Below are positions 36,097-46,251 of a DNA stretch of 64,000 bases, piece after piece (position 1 is the first letter of the stretch; the number at the start of each line of letters is the position of its first letter). The stretch comes from Synechococcus sp. JA-2-3B'a(2-13). Its GTDB lineage: Bacteria; Cyanobacteriota; Cyanobacteriia; Thermostichales; Thermostichaceae. The position numbers were made by a program, and so were the translations under genes. The DNA is taken from assembly GCF_000013225.1 (NCBI RefSeq), contig NC_007776.1, forward strand, positions 391,277 to 455,276, read 5' to 3'. The notes beneath the pieces were generated by a model, which saw nothing but the letters and a program-made list of their open reading frames with translations, made no database searches and had not been told where the DNA came from.

Positions 36097-37296
36097 ATGA
36101 ACCCTGTGATCTACCTGGACAACAACGCCACCACCGCCGTGGATCCCCTGGTTCTGGAGGCGATGCTGCCCTATTTGCAGACCTTCTACGGCAACCCCTC
36201 CTCGATGCACAGTTTTGGCGGCCAGGTGGGGCGTGCCCTTAACCAAGCCCGCGAACAGGTGGCAGCCCTTCTGGGAGCCGACCCGACGGAGATCGTCTTC
36301 ACCAGTGGCGGCACCGAAGGCAACACCACGGCCATTTATGCAGCCTTGGCAGCCCAACCCCAGAAGCGCCACATCATCACCACGCAGGTAGAGCACGCCT
36401 CGGTGCTCAACGTCTGCAAGCACCTGGAAAAACAAGGCTACCGCGTCACCTACCTCTCGGTGGATGAGCAAGGCTGCCTGGACTTGCTGGAGTTGGAAGC
36501 AGCCCTGACCGGCGATACTGCCCTGGTGAGCTGCATGGCCGCCAACAACGAGACGGGCGTGCTTTTCCCCATCGAGGCGGTGGGATCCCTGGCTCGCAGC
36601 TATGGGGCTGTTGTCCATGTGGACGCAGTACAGGCGGTGGGCAAGATCCCTCTCGATCTGCAGCGCCTGCCGGTGGATCTCCTCACCCTTTCCGGGCACA
36701 AGCTGCATGCCCCCAAGGGGATCGGCGCCCTCTATGTGCGGCGGGGCTTTCGCTTCCGTTCTCTGTTGCTGGGAGGACATCAAGAGCGGGGCCGCCGCGC
36801 CGGGACGGAAAATGTGCCGGGCATCATCGCCCTGGGCAAAGCGGCTGAGCTGGCCCAAGCCCACCTGGGGGATCCCCATGAGCGGCTGCTGCGGGATCGC
36901 TTGGAGCAGGGCTTGCTACAGCGGATCCCGGATGTCCAGGTTAACGGCCACCCCACTCAGCGGCTGCCCAACACCACCAACTTGGGCTTCAAGTTCGTGG
37001 AAGGGGAAGCGATCCTCTTCTGGCTGAACAAATACGGCATCTGCGCCTCCTCCGGCTCCGCCTGCACTTCCGGATCCCTGGAGCCCTCCCATGTGCTGCG
37101 GGCCATGGGCCTGCCCTACACCGTTTTGCACGGCTCAATCCGCTTCAGCCTCTCTCGCTTTACCCAGCCGGCAGAGGTGGAGCGGGTGCTGGAGGTTTTG
37201 CCGGGGATCATTGAGCATTTGCGGGCCATCTCCCCCTTCAGCCACGAGGCGGAAGACTGGCTGCAACAGCAGGAACGGGAACTGGCTCGCCGCTGA
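36097..37296 (+). CDS. nifS: Nitrogenase cysteine desulfurase NifS
   Basis: A 399-residue PLP enzyme supplying sulfur from cysteine for nitrogenase clusters. PLP lysine K202 in SGHKLHAPKGIG; catalytic cysteine in the SSGSACTSGSLEPSHVL loop; opening IYLDNNATTAVDP. The short loop form (ending RFSLSRFT) places it among IscS/NifS class I enzymes. Between fdxN and nifU. Confidence 0.96.
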   Translation: MNPVIYLDNNATTAVDPLVLEAMLPYLQTFYGNPSSMHSFGGQVGRALNQAREQVAALLGADPTEIVFTSGGTEGNTTAIYAALAAQPQKRHIITTQVEHASVLNVCKHLEKQGYRVTYLSVDEQGCLDLLELEAALTGDTALVSCMAANNETGVLFPIEAVGSLARSYGAVVHVDAVQAVGKIPLDLQRLPVDLLTLSGHKLHAPKGIGALYVRRGFRFRSLLLGGHQERGRRAGTENVPGIIALGKAAELAQAHLGDPHERLLRDRLEQGLLQRIPDVQVNGHPTQRLPNTTNLGFKFVEGEAILFWLNKYGICASSGSACTSGSLEPSHVLRAMGLPYTVLHGSIRFSLSRFTQPAEVERVLEVLPGIIEHLRAISPFSHEAEDWLQQQERELARR

Positions 37297-37352
37297 CCCC
37301 CCTCAAACTCATCTTCCCTCGACCGTTAGCATCCTCAACTCAGGATCCAGCC

Positions 37353-38291
37353 ATGTGGGACTACAGCGAAAAAGTTTTGGAACTCTTCTACCACCCCAAA
37401 AACCAAGGGGCGATGGATCCCAGCTCCGAGCCTGGTGTTCGGGTGGTGGTGGGAGAAGTGGGCAGCATCACCTGTGGCGATGCCCTGCGGCTCTACTTAA
37501 AGGTGGACGAGGCCAGCGAGCGCATCTTGGCTGCCAGCTTCCAAACCTTCGGCTGCACCAGCGCCATTGCCTCTTCCTCGGCCCTGACGGAGCTGATCAC
37601 CGGCCTCACTCTGGATGAAGCCCTGCGGATCGACAACCGCCAGATCGCCGATTACCTGGGCGGCTTGCCCCCCGCCAAGATGCACTGCTCGGTGATGGGG
37701 CAAGAGGCTCTGGAGGCAGCCATCTACAGCTATCGCGGCCTTCCCCTACCTGACCATACGGATGATGACAGCGCCTTGGTCTGCTCCTGCTTTGGCGTCA
37801 GCGAGCAAAAGATCCGCCGCCTGATCCGGGAAAACCGCCTCACCTCCGCTGAGGAAGTAACAGCCTACAGCAAAGCGGGTGGTGGCTGTGGTTCCTGCCT
37901 GGCCCAGATTGAAGACCTGATTGCCGCCGTTCTGGCCGAGACCGACACGATCCCTTCAGAAGATTCAAGAAATTCAAAAGGGAACTCCCAAAACCAGACA
38001 GAGCCCTCTCCTGCTGCTCCCCCTCCTGTCTCGGCAACAGCGACACCCCCTCCCCTCACCACCTTGCAAAAGATCGCCCGCATTCAGGCCGTCCTGGAGG
38101 AGGAAGTTCGCCCGCTGCTGTTGGCCGATGGCGGCGATGTGGAGCTGTACGACCTGGAAGGGGATCAGGTGTGGGTACGCCTCAAGGGATCCTGCACCAC
38201 CTGCCCCAGCCAGCAAAACACCCTGCGGTTGCTCATCGAAACCCGCCTGCAAGAACAGGTGTGGCCCACCTTAACCGTGCATGCCCTCTAG
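37353..38291 (+). CDS. nifU: Nitrogenase Fe-S scaffold NifU
   Basis: 312 residues with all three NifU parts. The N-terminal IscU-like scaffold (about 1-125) has the cluster Cys in GDALRLYLK, FGCTSAIASSS and MHCSVM. The central Fer2_BFD [2Fe-2S] domain has CSCFGVSEQKIRRLI and GGGCGSCLAQI. The C-terminal NfuA-like domain (about 230-312) has CTTCPSQQNTLR. A proline/serine/glutamine-rich linker separates the last two. Assembles clusters with NifS for NifH and other nif proteins. Confidence 0.96.
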   Translation: MWDYSEKVLELFYHPKNQGAMDPSSEPGVRVVVGEVGSITCGDALRLYLKVDEASERILAASFQTFGCTSAIASSSALTELITGLTLDEALRIDNRQIADYLGGLPPAKMHCSVMGQEALEAAIYSYRGLPLPDHTDDDSALVCSCFGVSEQKIRRLIRENRLTSAEEVTAYSKAGGGCGSCLAQIEDLIAAVLAETDTIPSEDSRNSKGNSQNQTEPSPAAPPPVSATATPPPLTTLQKIARIQAVLEEEVRPLLLADGGDVELYDLEGDQVWVRLKGSCTTCPSQQNTLRLLIETRLQEQVWPTLTVHAL

Positions 38292-38565
38292 TTGCCCATT
38301 CTCGATAAGCCTGAGAGCCCTATGATCTGCCCCACTGTTACTCCCCGTCGCTTCCCCCATCTCCTGCCTCGATTCGGGAGAGCCCCACCGTTCAACCGGT
38401 TTGCTTTTGGATTCCAAGGGATCCAAGGCTGCCTCCCCGCGAGCTGAAATCCTTTGCAGTAAGGATCCCGTCTCGCTAATGCGACCAGTTGCGCCCATTG
38501 GCAAGAGATTTCTAACCCTTAAGTCGCCCTCAAGTTTTTCCTCAAGTCTTCATTAGGAGAACTGA

Positions 38566-39447
<882 letters not shown>

Positions 39448-39542
39448 TCCCCGAAAAGACGGGCTGGGGGTAGCTGGTTTCCTCCCTCAGCCCCCCTTCG
39501 CACTGTGGCTTTTATCCATGACACCCAATAGCTGAGGTTCTC

Positions 39543-41006
39543 ATGACTACTCTGAAAAGTACCCTCAAAGAGGAAACCCGGAAAATCGTAACGGAGGTTC
39601 TGGAAACCTACCCCGAAAAAGCTCAGAAAAAGAGAGCTAAGCACCTCAACGTCTATGACGAGGGCAAAGCAGATTGCGGAGTAAAATCTAACATTAAATC
39701 CATCCCCGGCGTCATGACCACCCGCGGCTGTGCTTACGCCGGTTCCAAAGGAGTGGTGTGGGGGCCGGTCAAAGACATGATCCACCTCAGCCACGGCCCC
39801 GTGGGCTGCGGCTACTACTCCTGGTCGGGACGGCGCAATTACTACGTGGGAATCACCGGGGTGAACACCTTCGGCACCATGCAGTTCACCTCCGATTTTC
39901 AGGAGCGAGATGTGGTGTTTGGGGGGGACAAAAAACTGGCCAAACTCTTGGTAGAAGCCAGCGAACTCTTCCCCTTGGCCAAAGGCATTACCATCCAATC
40001 CGAATGCCCCGTCGGCTTGATCGGGGATGACATCGAGGCAGTGGCCAAGAGAGTTTCCAAAGAAATTGGCAAGCCGGTGGTACCGGTGCGCTGCGAGGGC
40101 TTTCGGGGGGTTTCCCAGTCCCTGGGCCACCACATCGCCAACGATACGGTGCGGGACTGGGTTTTGCCCATTGCTGACAAGAAAGCCAAGGAGGGATCCC
40201 TCAACTTTGAGCCCGGCCCTTATGATGTGGCCCTGATTGGGGACTACAACATCGGCGGCGACGCTTGGTCTTCCCGGATTTTGCTGGAAGAGATGGGCCT
40301 GCGGGTAGTGACCCAGTTCTCCGGCGATGGCACCTGGAACGAGATGTTGCTTGCCCCCCGGGTAAAGCTGAATCTCATCCACTGCTACCGCTCCATGAAC
40401 TACATCTGCCGCCACATGGAGGAAGCCTACGGGATCCCCTGGCTGGAGTTCAACTTCTTTGGCCCCACCCAAATTGCCAAATCCCTGCGGGCCATCGCCC
40501 AGCGGTTTGACGAGACCATCCAGGCCAAGGCAGAGCAGGTGATCGCCAAGTACAAGCCCCAGAGCGAGGCCATCATTGCCAAGTACCGTCCCCGCCTGGA
40601 GGGCAAGCGGGTGATGCTGATGGTGGGCGGACTGCGGCCCCGCCACGTCATCCCGGCCTTCCGGGAGCTGGGCATGGAGGTGATTGCCACCGGCTACGAA
40701 TTCGGCCACGGCGACGACTACAAGCGCACCACCCAGTACATCGACGATGGCACCCTCATCTACGATGACGTGTCCGGCTACGAGTTTGAAGAATTTGCCA
40801 AGAGGTTGAAGCCAGATCTCATCGCCTCCGGCATCAAGGAGAAGTACGTCTTTCAAAAGATGGCTTTGCCCTTCCGCCAGATGCACTCTTGGGACTACTC
40901 CGGCCCCTACCACGGCTACGACGGCTTTGCCGTGTTCGCTCGCGATATGGATTTGGCTTTGAATAGCCCCACCTGGGATCTGGTCAAAGCCCCCTGGAAA
41001 TCCTAG
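39543..41006 (+). CDS. nifD: Nitrogenase MoFe protein alpha chain NifD
   Basis: A 487-residue catalytic subunit. P-cluster ligands lie in [26 protein letters not shown] and [12 protein letters not shown]. FeMo-cofactor ligands are the Cys in [10 protein letters not shown] and the His in [12 protein letters not shown]. Holds the N2-reducing cofactor. Uninterrupted: no excision element of the kind found in heterocystous strains. 95 bp after nifH. Confidence 0.98.
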   Translation: MTTLKSTLKEETRKIVTEVLETYPEKAQKKRAKHLNVYDEGKADCGVKSNIKSIPGVMTTRGCAYAGSKGVVWGPVKDMIHLSHGPVGCGYYSWSGRRNYYVGITGVNTFGTMQFTSDFQERDVVFGGDKKLAKLLVEASELFPLAKGITIQSECPVGLIGDDIEAVAKRVSKEIGKPVVPVRCEGFRGVSQSLGHHIANDTVRDWVLPIADKKAKEGSLNFEPGPYDVALIGDYNIGGDAWSSRILLEEMGLRVVTQFSGDGTWNEMLLAPRVKLNLIHCYRSMNYICRHMEEAYGIPWLEFNFFGPTQIAKSLRAIAQRFDETIQAKAEQVIAKYKPQSEAIIAKYRPRLEGKRVMLMVGGLRPRHVIPAFRELGMEVIATGYEFGHGDDYKRTTQYIDDGTLIYDDVSGYEFEEFAKRLKPDLIASGIKEKYVFQKMALPFRQMHSWDYSGPYHGYDGFAVFARDMDLALNSPTWDLVKAPWKS

Positions 41007-41071
41007 CTTGCCGCCGGGATCCCAGACGCCAACGGCCCTTCCTTCCCCTGCCCCTCATTAGGAGACCGACC

Positions 41072-42607
41072 ATGCCGCAAGATATCCAAGACATCAAAGA
41101 TCATGCCCGCCTGTTTCAAGATCCGGAATATCAGGCGCTTCTGCAGTGCAAGCAAACCTTTGAAGATCTCCCTTCCCCGGAAGAAGTGGCCCGGGTGGCC
41201 GAATGGACAAAATCTTGGGAATACCGGGAGAAAAACTTTCAGCGGGAAGCTTTGACGATAAACCCTGCCAAAGCCTGCCAACCCTTGGGGGCCATCTTCG
41301 CCGCTGTCGGCTTCGAGGGAACTCTGCCCTTTGTCCATGGATCCCAGGGGTGTGTGGCCTATTTTCGCACCCATCTCACCCGCCACTTTAAGGAGCCCTT
41401 TTCGGCGGTCTCCACCTCGATGACGGAAGATGCGGCGGTGTTTGGCGGCCTCAAAAACCTAATCGAGGGACTGGAAAATGCCTACGCCCTCTACAAGCCC
41501 AAGATGATCGCCGTGTGCACCACCTGCATGGCGGAGGTGATCGGGGATGACCTGGGGGCCTTCATCACCACGGCCAGAAATGAGGGAGTGATTTCCCGCG
41601 ACTTCCCGGTGCCCTATGCCCACACGCCAAGCTTTGTGGGATCCCACATCACCGGCTATGACAACATGCTCAAGGCCATTCTCAGCACCCTCACCGAGCC
41701 GGTGGGCCGCACGGGTAGCAATGGCTACATCAACGTCATCCCCGGTTTCGATACCTACATGGGCAACTTGCGGGAGATCAAGCGCATCTTCGGCTTATTC
41801 GGGATCCCGCTGACTTTGCTGGCGGACAACTCCGACTATTTGGATTCGCCCAACGACGGCACTTTCCACATGTATCCCGGCGGAACCCCTCTGGAGGTGG
41901 CCGCCCAATGCTTGAACGCCGAGGCTACTTTTTCCTTCCAGCGCTACACCACGCCCAAGACCCTGGAGTTTCTAGCAGAGGCCTCGGGTCGGCCCACCCT
42001 GACGGCGCGGCCAGTGGGTATTCGGGGCACGGATGAGTTTTTGATGCAGCTATCCCAGTTAACGGGCAAGCCCATTCCCGCCGAGCTGGAGATCGAACGG
42101 GGCCGGGCGGTGGATGCTTTCACGGACTCCCAAGCGTGGATCCACGGCAAGCGGGTAGCCCTGTATGGGGATCCGGATCTGGTGATGGGCTTGCTCAGCC
42201 TGTTGCTGGAGCTGGGAGCGGAGCCGATCCATGTGGTGGTGACCAACAGCAACGAGGAGTTCGAAGCCGAGGCGCGGGCACTGCTGGCCTCCAGTCCCTA
42301 TGGACAGGGGGCAACCGTCTGGGGGGGCAAGGATCTCTGGCATCTGCGCTCTCTGATGTTCACCGAGCCGGTGGATCTGCTGATCGGCAATTCCTACGGC
42401 AAATACCTGTGGCGGGATACGGGCACGCCTTTGGTGCGCATCGGCTACCCCATCTTCGACCGCCACCATCTGCATCGCTATCCCACCTATGGCTATGTGG
42501 GGGCGCTCAACCTCCTTAACTGGATTGTCAACACCATTCTGGATGAGGCAGATCGGCGCAGCATCATCCCCGGCAAAACCGACATCTCCTTCGACTTAAT
42601 TCGTTAG
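41072..42607 (+). CDS. nifK: Nitrogenase MoFe protein beta chain NifK
   Basis: A 511-residue beta chain. P-cluster Cys in INPAKACQPLGAIF, GSQGCVAYFRTHL and CTTCMAEVIGDD. Partner of NifD in the alpha2-beta2 MoFe protein. AGGAG ribosome binding site before ATG 41072. A 244-bp spacer with repeat copies separates it from nifV. Confidence 0.98.
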   Translation: MPQDIQDIKDHARLFQDPEYQALLQCKQTFEDLPSPEEVARVAEWTKSWEYREKNFQREALTINPAKACQPLGAIFAAVGFEGTLPFVHGSQGCVAYFRTHLTRHFKEPFSAVSTSMTEDAAVFGGLKNLIEGLENAYALYKPKMIAVCTTCMAEVIGDDLGAFITTARNEGVISRDFPVPYAHTPSFVGSHITGYDNMLKAILSTLTEPVGRTGSNGYINVIPGFDTYMGNLREIKRIFGLFGIPLTLLADNSDYLDSPNDGTFHMYPGGTPLEVAAQCLNAEATFSFQRYTTPKTLEFLAEASGRPTLTARPVGIRGTDEFLMQLSQLTGKPIPAELEIERGRAVDAFTDSQAWIHGKRVALYGDPDLVMGLLSLLLELGAEPIHVVVTNSNEEFEAEARALLASSPYGQGATVWGGKDLWHLRSLMFTEPVDLLIGNSYGKYLWRDTGTPLVRIGYPIFDRHHLHRYPTYGYVGALNLLNWIVNTILDEADRRSIIPGKTDISFDLIR

Positions 42608-42670
42608 CTTCCGGAGTAGGGGGATCCCAGAGGCCGGACTTTGTCGGACTTTGTCAAGGATCCCCTGCTC

Positions 42671-42699
42671 CAAAGACTCCACCCCGCTAAGAGGAACAG
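42671..42699 (+). repeat. Copy of a dispersed short intergenic repeat
   Basis: Forward strand CAAAGACTCCACCCCGCTAAGAGGAACAG, close to the 62777 copy, in the spacer between nifK and nifV. Confidence 0.5.
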
Positions 42700-42784
42700 C
42701 CAAGCCTTACAGGAATCTGATGAATTCTGCGGCAACTTGGTTGAGCTTTCTACCCTGGACATGATTGCCCTGACGCAACCGGGG

Positions 42785-42807
42785 TCCCGCTAGCGGTGCG
42801 GAGCACC
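42785..42807 (+). repeat. Copy of a dispersed short intergenic repeat (second type)
   Basis: TCCCGCTAGCGGTGCGGAGCACC: palindromic CCGCTAGCGG core followed by the GGTGCGGAGCA block shared with 2084 and 4183. Confidence 0.45.
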
Positions 42808-42851
42808 ATCGACGGTTACCGATTGCCTAGGCGGGCCGTAGGTCTTGGAGG

Positions 42852-44048
42852 ATGGATCCCATGAATTCCTCTATCACCATCAACGACACCACCCTACGCG
42901 ATGGGGAGCAAGCGGCAGGGGTAGCCTTCCAAATCCCCGAGAAAATCTCCATTGCTGCCCTCTTGGATGCCATTGGCGTGCCCGAGATCGAGGTGGGGAT
43001 CCCGGCCATGGGCGCCGTGGAAACGGAAGCCATTCGCGCCATGCTCAGCCTGGGGCTGCGGGCCCACCTGCTGGGGTGGAACCGGGCTGTGCCCAGCGAT
43101 ATCCTCGCCTCTATTCGTTGCGGCCTCAAGCGGATCCACATCTCCGTGCCGGTCTCGGATCGGCAAATCGCTGCCAAGTTCCAAGGGGATCGCCCTCGGC
43201 TGCTGCGACAGTTGCGCCAATGCGTGGAGATGGCCTTGGAGCAAGGGCTGTGGGTCTCGGTGGGGGCAGAAGATGCCAGCCGCACCCCCCTGGAGCAGGT
43301 GATCGAGTTGGCCCAAATGGCCCAAAGCTGGGGCTGTCGGCGCTTCCGCTACTGCGATACGGTAGGCGTTTTGGATCCCTTTAGCACCTACAAGCAGATT
43401 CGCCGTCTGGTGCGGGCCATCGATATCCCTGTGGAGATGCATACCCACGACGACCTGGGCATGGCCACTGCCAATGCCTTAGCCGGGATCCGCGCCGGCG
43501 CTCAGTCGGTGAACACCACCGTCAACGGCTTGGGGGAACGGGCCGGCAATGCCCCCTTGGAAGAGGTGGTGATGGCTTTGCGCTGCACCTTGGGGATCGA
43601 TGTTGGGGTGGATACCCGCCGTTTGCGGGAGCTGTCTCAACAGGTGGCACGGGCCAGCGGTGCTCCCCTCCCCCCCTGGAAGGCCATCGTTGGCGACAAC
43701 GCCTTTGCCCACGAGTCGGGCATTCACGCTGCAGGGGTGCTACGGGATCCCCAGACCTATGAGCCTTTCCCACCAGAGGCGGTAGGCAGCCAGCGGCGGC
43801 TGGTGTTGGGCAAACACTCCGGCCGGCATTTGCTGCTCCAGATCCTCAAGGAACAGGGGATCCCTGTCGAGCAGATCCCACCTGGCCAACTGGAAAAGCT
43901 CCTGGAACAGGTGCGGCAGCACGTCACCCACTGCAAGCATCCGATCCCACCGGCGGAACTGGCCCGTTATTGCCGCGCAACGCTGACGCAATGGGCGCAA
44001 CACACTCCAGAACCCATCCCAGAGGAGAGCCATCCCGATGTTGTCTAA
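42852..44048 (+). CDS. nifV: Homocitrate synthase NifV
   Basis: A 398-residue DRE-TIM metallolyase: the metal/substrate motif ITINDTTLRDGEQAAG, the HTHDDLGMATANALAG metal site and the GLGERAGNAPLEEVV loop. Condenses acetyl-CoA and 2-oxoglutarate to homocitrate, the organic ligand of FeMo-cofactor. Met 42852 or 42861 could start it. Its last codons overlap the 49-residue ORF by 11 bp. Confidence 0.95.
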   Translation: MDPMNSSITINDTTLRDGEQAAGVAFQIPEKISIAALLDAIGVPEIEVGIPAMGAVETEAIRAMLSLGLRAHLLGWNRAVPSDILASIRCGLKRIHISVPVSDRQIAAKFQGDRPRLLRQLRQCVEMALEQGLWVSVGAEDASRTPLEQVIELAQMAQSWGCRRFRYCDTVGVLDPFSTYKQIRRLVRAIDIPVEMHTHDDLGMATANALAGIRAGAQSVNTTVNGLGERAGNAPLEEVVMALRCTLGIDVGVDTRRLRELSQQVARASGAPLPPWKAIVGDNAFAHESGIHAAGVLRDPQTYEPFPPEAVGSQRRLVLGKHSGRHLLLQILKEQGIPVEQIPPGQLEKLLEQVRQHVTHCKHPIPPAELARYCRATLTQWAQHTPEPIPEESHPDVV

Positions 44049-44187
44049 CCGCTTGTCCGGAAAGGAAACTTCCAAATCTCAGGCCATTTTGGCAGCCGTG
44101 TCTCGACGGGCGCGCCAAGTAGGCCGCAGCCTAACCCGCCAAGAGCTTTGTCAGGTGCTGGCAGAAATCACAGGAGGTACCCCATGA
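44038..44187 (+). CDS. 49-residue ORF between nifV and nifZ, overlapping both
   Basis: ATG 44038 lies inside the end of nifV (11-bp overlap), and its TGA overlaps the nifZ ATG as ATGA (44184-44187). So the ORF is wedged with coupled translation on both sides. The product is basic and mostly helical, with a core like SKSQAILAAVSRRARQVGRS followed by LTRQELCQVLAEITGG. One Cys. I do not recognise a family. The tight overlaps are the main argument that it is translated; it also carries the AGGAGGT ribosome binding site of nifZ near its 3' end. Confidence 0.65.
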   Translation: MLSNRLSGKETSKSQAILAAVSRRARQVGRSLTRQELCQVLAEITGGTP

Positions 44188-44447
44188 GCGACGAACTGGA
44201 GCTGGATCGCCCTCCCCAATTTGAGCTGGGCGACAAAGTCCGCATCCGTAAGGTCATCCGCAACGATGGCACCTTCTTCGGCCAGCCGGTGGGGAAAATC
44301 TTGGCCGTTCCGGGCGACGAAGGTTACGTGATTTCCATTGGCACCTTTCTACAACGGTTTTACGTCTATGCCGTCCACTGCTTGGCCAAAGGCTTGGTGG
44401 TGGGGTGCCGTGCCCAAGAGCTGGAACTTGTGGAGAAAGGGCTATGA
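44184..44447 (+). CDS. nifZ: NifZ
   Basis: An 87-residue NifZ-family protein: FELGDKVRIRKVIRNDGT, GEPVGKILAVPGDEGYVISIG-like core and VYAVHCLAKGLVVG. NifZ helps P-cluster maturation in the MoFe protein. ATG 44184 follows the strong site AGGAGG (44171 region). It overlaps the small ORF upstream and nifT downstream by four bases each. Confidence 0.93.
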   Translation: MSDELELDRPPQFELGDKVRIRKVIRNDGTFFGQPVGKILAVPGDEGYVISIGTFLQRFYVYAVHCLAKGLVVGCRAQELELVEKGL

Positions 44448-44644
44448 AAGTCATCCTGCACGAAAGTGCCTACGGGCATTTGATGGTCTACGTTCCCAAA
44501 AAAGATCTGGAAGAATCGGTTGTGGCCACCCGTTCAGAGGCCGGGGAAACCATTTTCACCTTGAGCAACGGTTGGGAATTGTCCATCCCGGAGCTGCCGG
44601 AGCCTTTGTCTCTGCCCAAGACGGTAGAGGCCAAACGCCTCTAG
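44444..44644 (+). CDS. nifT: NifT (FixU-like)
   Basis: A 66-residue NifT/FixU protein: MKVILHESAYGHLMVYVPKK, DLEESVV and TLSNGWELSIPELP. Function unknown; always with nif genes. ATGA overlap with nifZ. Last gene of the rightward nif operon; an inverted repeat overlaps its stop. Confidence 0.92.
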   Translation: MKVILHESAYGHLMVYVPKKDLEESVVATRSEAGETIFTLSNGWELSIPELPEPLSLPKTVEAKRL

Positions 44645-44657
44645 CCAACGGTTGGCT
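44643..44657 (+). repeat. Inverted repeat overlapping the nifT stop
   Basis: AGCCAAC/GTTGGCT, 7-bp arms with one base between, starting inside the nifT stop codon. The loop is too tight for a normal terminator and no T run follows; it may still slow polymerase or stabilise the nif transcript end. Confidence 0.35.
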
Positions 44658-44748
44658 GAACAATTCAAGCAATTCTATTCCTATCGGCTCATCCCCGAAA
44701 GGGCTGAGAGAATGGGTTGAACTCAGCTCCAACAAGCTCTAGATACCC

Positions 44749-46026
44749 ATGAAAAGGGTTGGATTCCCCGTTACTTTGTATGGACAACCGGCCCATATGG
44801 GGAGATGGCTTTTCATCCTCCAGGGGCTCCTGGTTCTTCTTTGCTTGGGAACCGTCTATTCCTGGAGCATTTTCCGCAAGCCCCTGGAAACAGAGCTGGG
44901 GATTGGGGCCAGTGAGAGCCTGCTGCCCTACACGGTTGCCCTCGTGTTCTACGCTACCCTCATGCCCATCACAGGGTTTGTCATCCCCCGCTGGGGATCC
45001 CGCCGAGTACTGGCTCTGGGGGGCAGCTTGGTGGGTTTGGGCTATGGGCTGGCTAGCTTTGCCCCTTCTATTGGGTGGATCACCCTCTGCTATGGGGTGA
45101 TTGCCGGTAGCGGAGTAGGGGTTGCCTATGGGGTGCCGATGGCCGTGGCAGCCCGTTGGTTTCCCGATTGCAAGGGATTGGCCGTGGGATCCACCATTGT
45201 CGGCTTTGGCCTATCCCCCCTGCTCACTGCTCCCCTGGCCAACTGCTTGATCGAGGCACTGGGGGCTCGGCCTACGCTGCTGATTTTGGGGATCCTCTTT
45301 GCAGCGGTGATCTTGGGGATCGCAACCCAACTGAGATTTCCTCCCCCCGATTGGATCCCTTCCTCACCTTTTCCAAGAAAATCCACGAATGGCCCAGATC
45401 GCTCTCCGTTGACTTCTCGGCGCTCTCTCCCTCTGCTGAGAAACCCCTCCTTCTATGGCCTGTGGATCTGCTACGCCATCGGCACTCTGATCGGTTTAAG
45501 CGCCATTGGGATTTCTGGTCCTGTGGGGGAAGAGCTGATCGGCCTGGATCCCCCTGCGGCTGCCAACAGCGTGGCTCTCTTCGCCATTTTCAACGGGCTC
45601 AGCCGTCCTCTGTTTGGCTGGTTGGCCGATCGATTACATCCCCATCAGGTCACTACGGGCTCCTATGGGCTGATCCTGCTGGCCTGTGGGCTAATGCTCC
45701 TGCCTCCTCAGGGATCCCTTCTGGCCTACTGGGTAACTTTTTCCTTGCTTTGGTTTTGCCTGGGGGGGTGGCTGGCCATGGCTCCCGCCCTGACCCTGCG
45801 CTTGTTTGATCCCGAACGCTACGCCCAGAACTACGGCATTGTGTTTACCGCCTATGGAGTTGGGGCCTTGGTGGGAACGATGATCGCGGGGCAAATTCGC
45901 GATAGGCTGGGCAGCTATAGCTATACCTTTTATGGGATGGCCGCCTTGGCGGTGGTGGGGATCTGGGTGGCCAACGCTTTTTTGAAGGAGAAGCGGAAGT
46001 TAACGCGGCAGGGATCCCATAAGTAG
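44749..46026 (+). CDS. MFS transporter, OFA (oxalate/formate antiporter) family
   Basis: A 425-residue membrane protein with about 12 hydrophobic segments. OFA traits are FILQGLLVLLCLGTVYSWSIF with the short pairing to RKPLETELG, GSGVGVAYGVPMAVAARWFPD and the C-terminal GVGALVGTMIAGQIRDR. OFA members exchange oxalate, formate, pyruvate or related monocarboxylates; the substrate cannot be read from sequence. A loop of about 40 charged residues lies between helices 6 and 7. Start Met 44749, or 44800 at the first hydrophobic segment (MGRWLF). Not part of the nif operon by spacing, though nearby. Confidence 0.88.
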   Translation: MKRVGFPVTLYGQPAHMGRWLFILQGLLVLLCLGTVYSWSIFRKPLETELGIGASESLLPYTVALVFYATLMPITGFVIPRWGSRRVLALGGSLVGLGYGLASFAPSIGWITLCYGVIAGSGVGVAYGVPMAVAARWFPDCKGLAVGSTIVGFGLSPLLTAPLANCLIEALGARPTLLILGILFAAVILGIATQLRFPPPDWIPSSPFPRKSTNGPDRSPLTSRRSLPLLRNPSFYGLWICYAIGTLIGLSAIGISGPVGEELIGLDPPAAANSVALFAIFNGLSRPLFGWLADRLHPHQVTTGSYGLILLACGLMLLPPQGSLLAYWVTFSLLWFCLGGWLAMAPALTLRLFDPERYAQNYGIVFTAYGVGALVGTMIAGQIRDRLGSYSYTFYGMAALAVVGIWVANAFLKEKRKLTRQGSHK

Positions 46027-46167
46027 AGGCAGCAATCTGGCGCTAGGCACTGCTAGCGCGAGCGGCGATTTCATACTCCCCACTGCAAGGCTGAGTGAAC
46101 CAACTTAAAGACTTGCCCCCCCACGGCGAGCAGTTTGGTAGAGTAGTACGGCTATTGCCGACAGATT

Positions 46168-46251
46168 GGGATCGTGGCGGAATGGTAGACGCTACGGACT
46201 TAAAATCCGTTGTTCCTCAAGAACGTGAGGGTTCGAGTCCCTCCGATCCCA
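46168..46251 (+). tRNA. trnL-UAA: tRNA-Leu (UAA), uninterrupted
   Basis: 84 nt. Acceptor stem GGGATCG/CGATCCC with discriminator A, anticodon stem ACGGA/TCCGT with loop CTTAAAA giving anticodon UAA, a long variable arm typical of class II tRNA-Leu, and the T arm GGTTCGAGTCC. CCA is not encoded. No group I intron is present in the anticodon loop, where many cyanobacteria carry one. The stop codon of the convergent gene abuts its last base. Confidence 0.95.
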
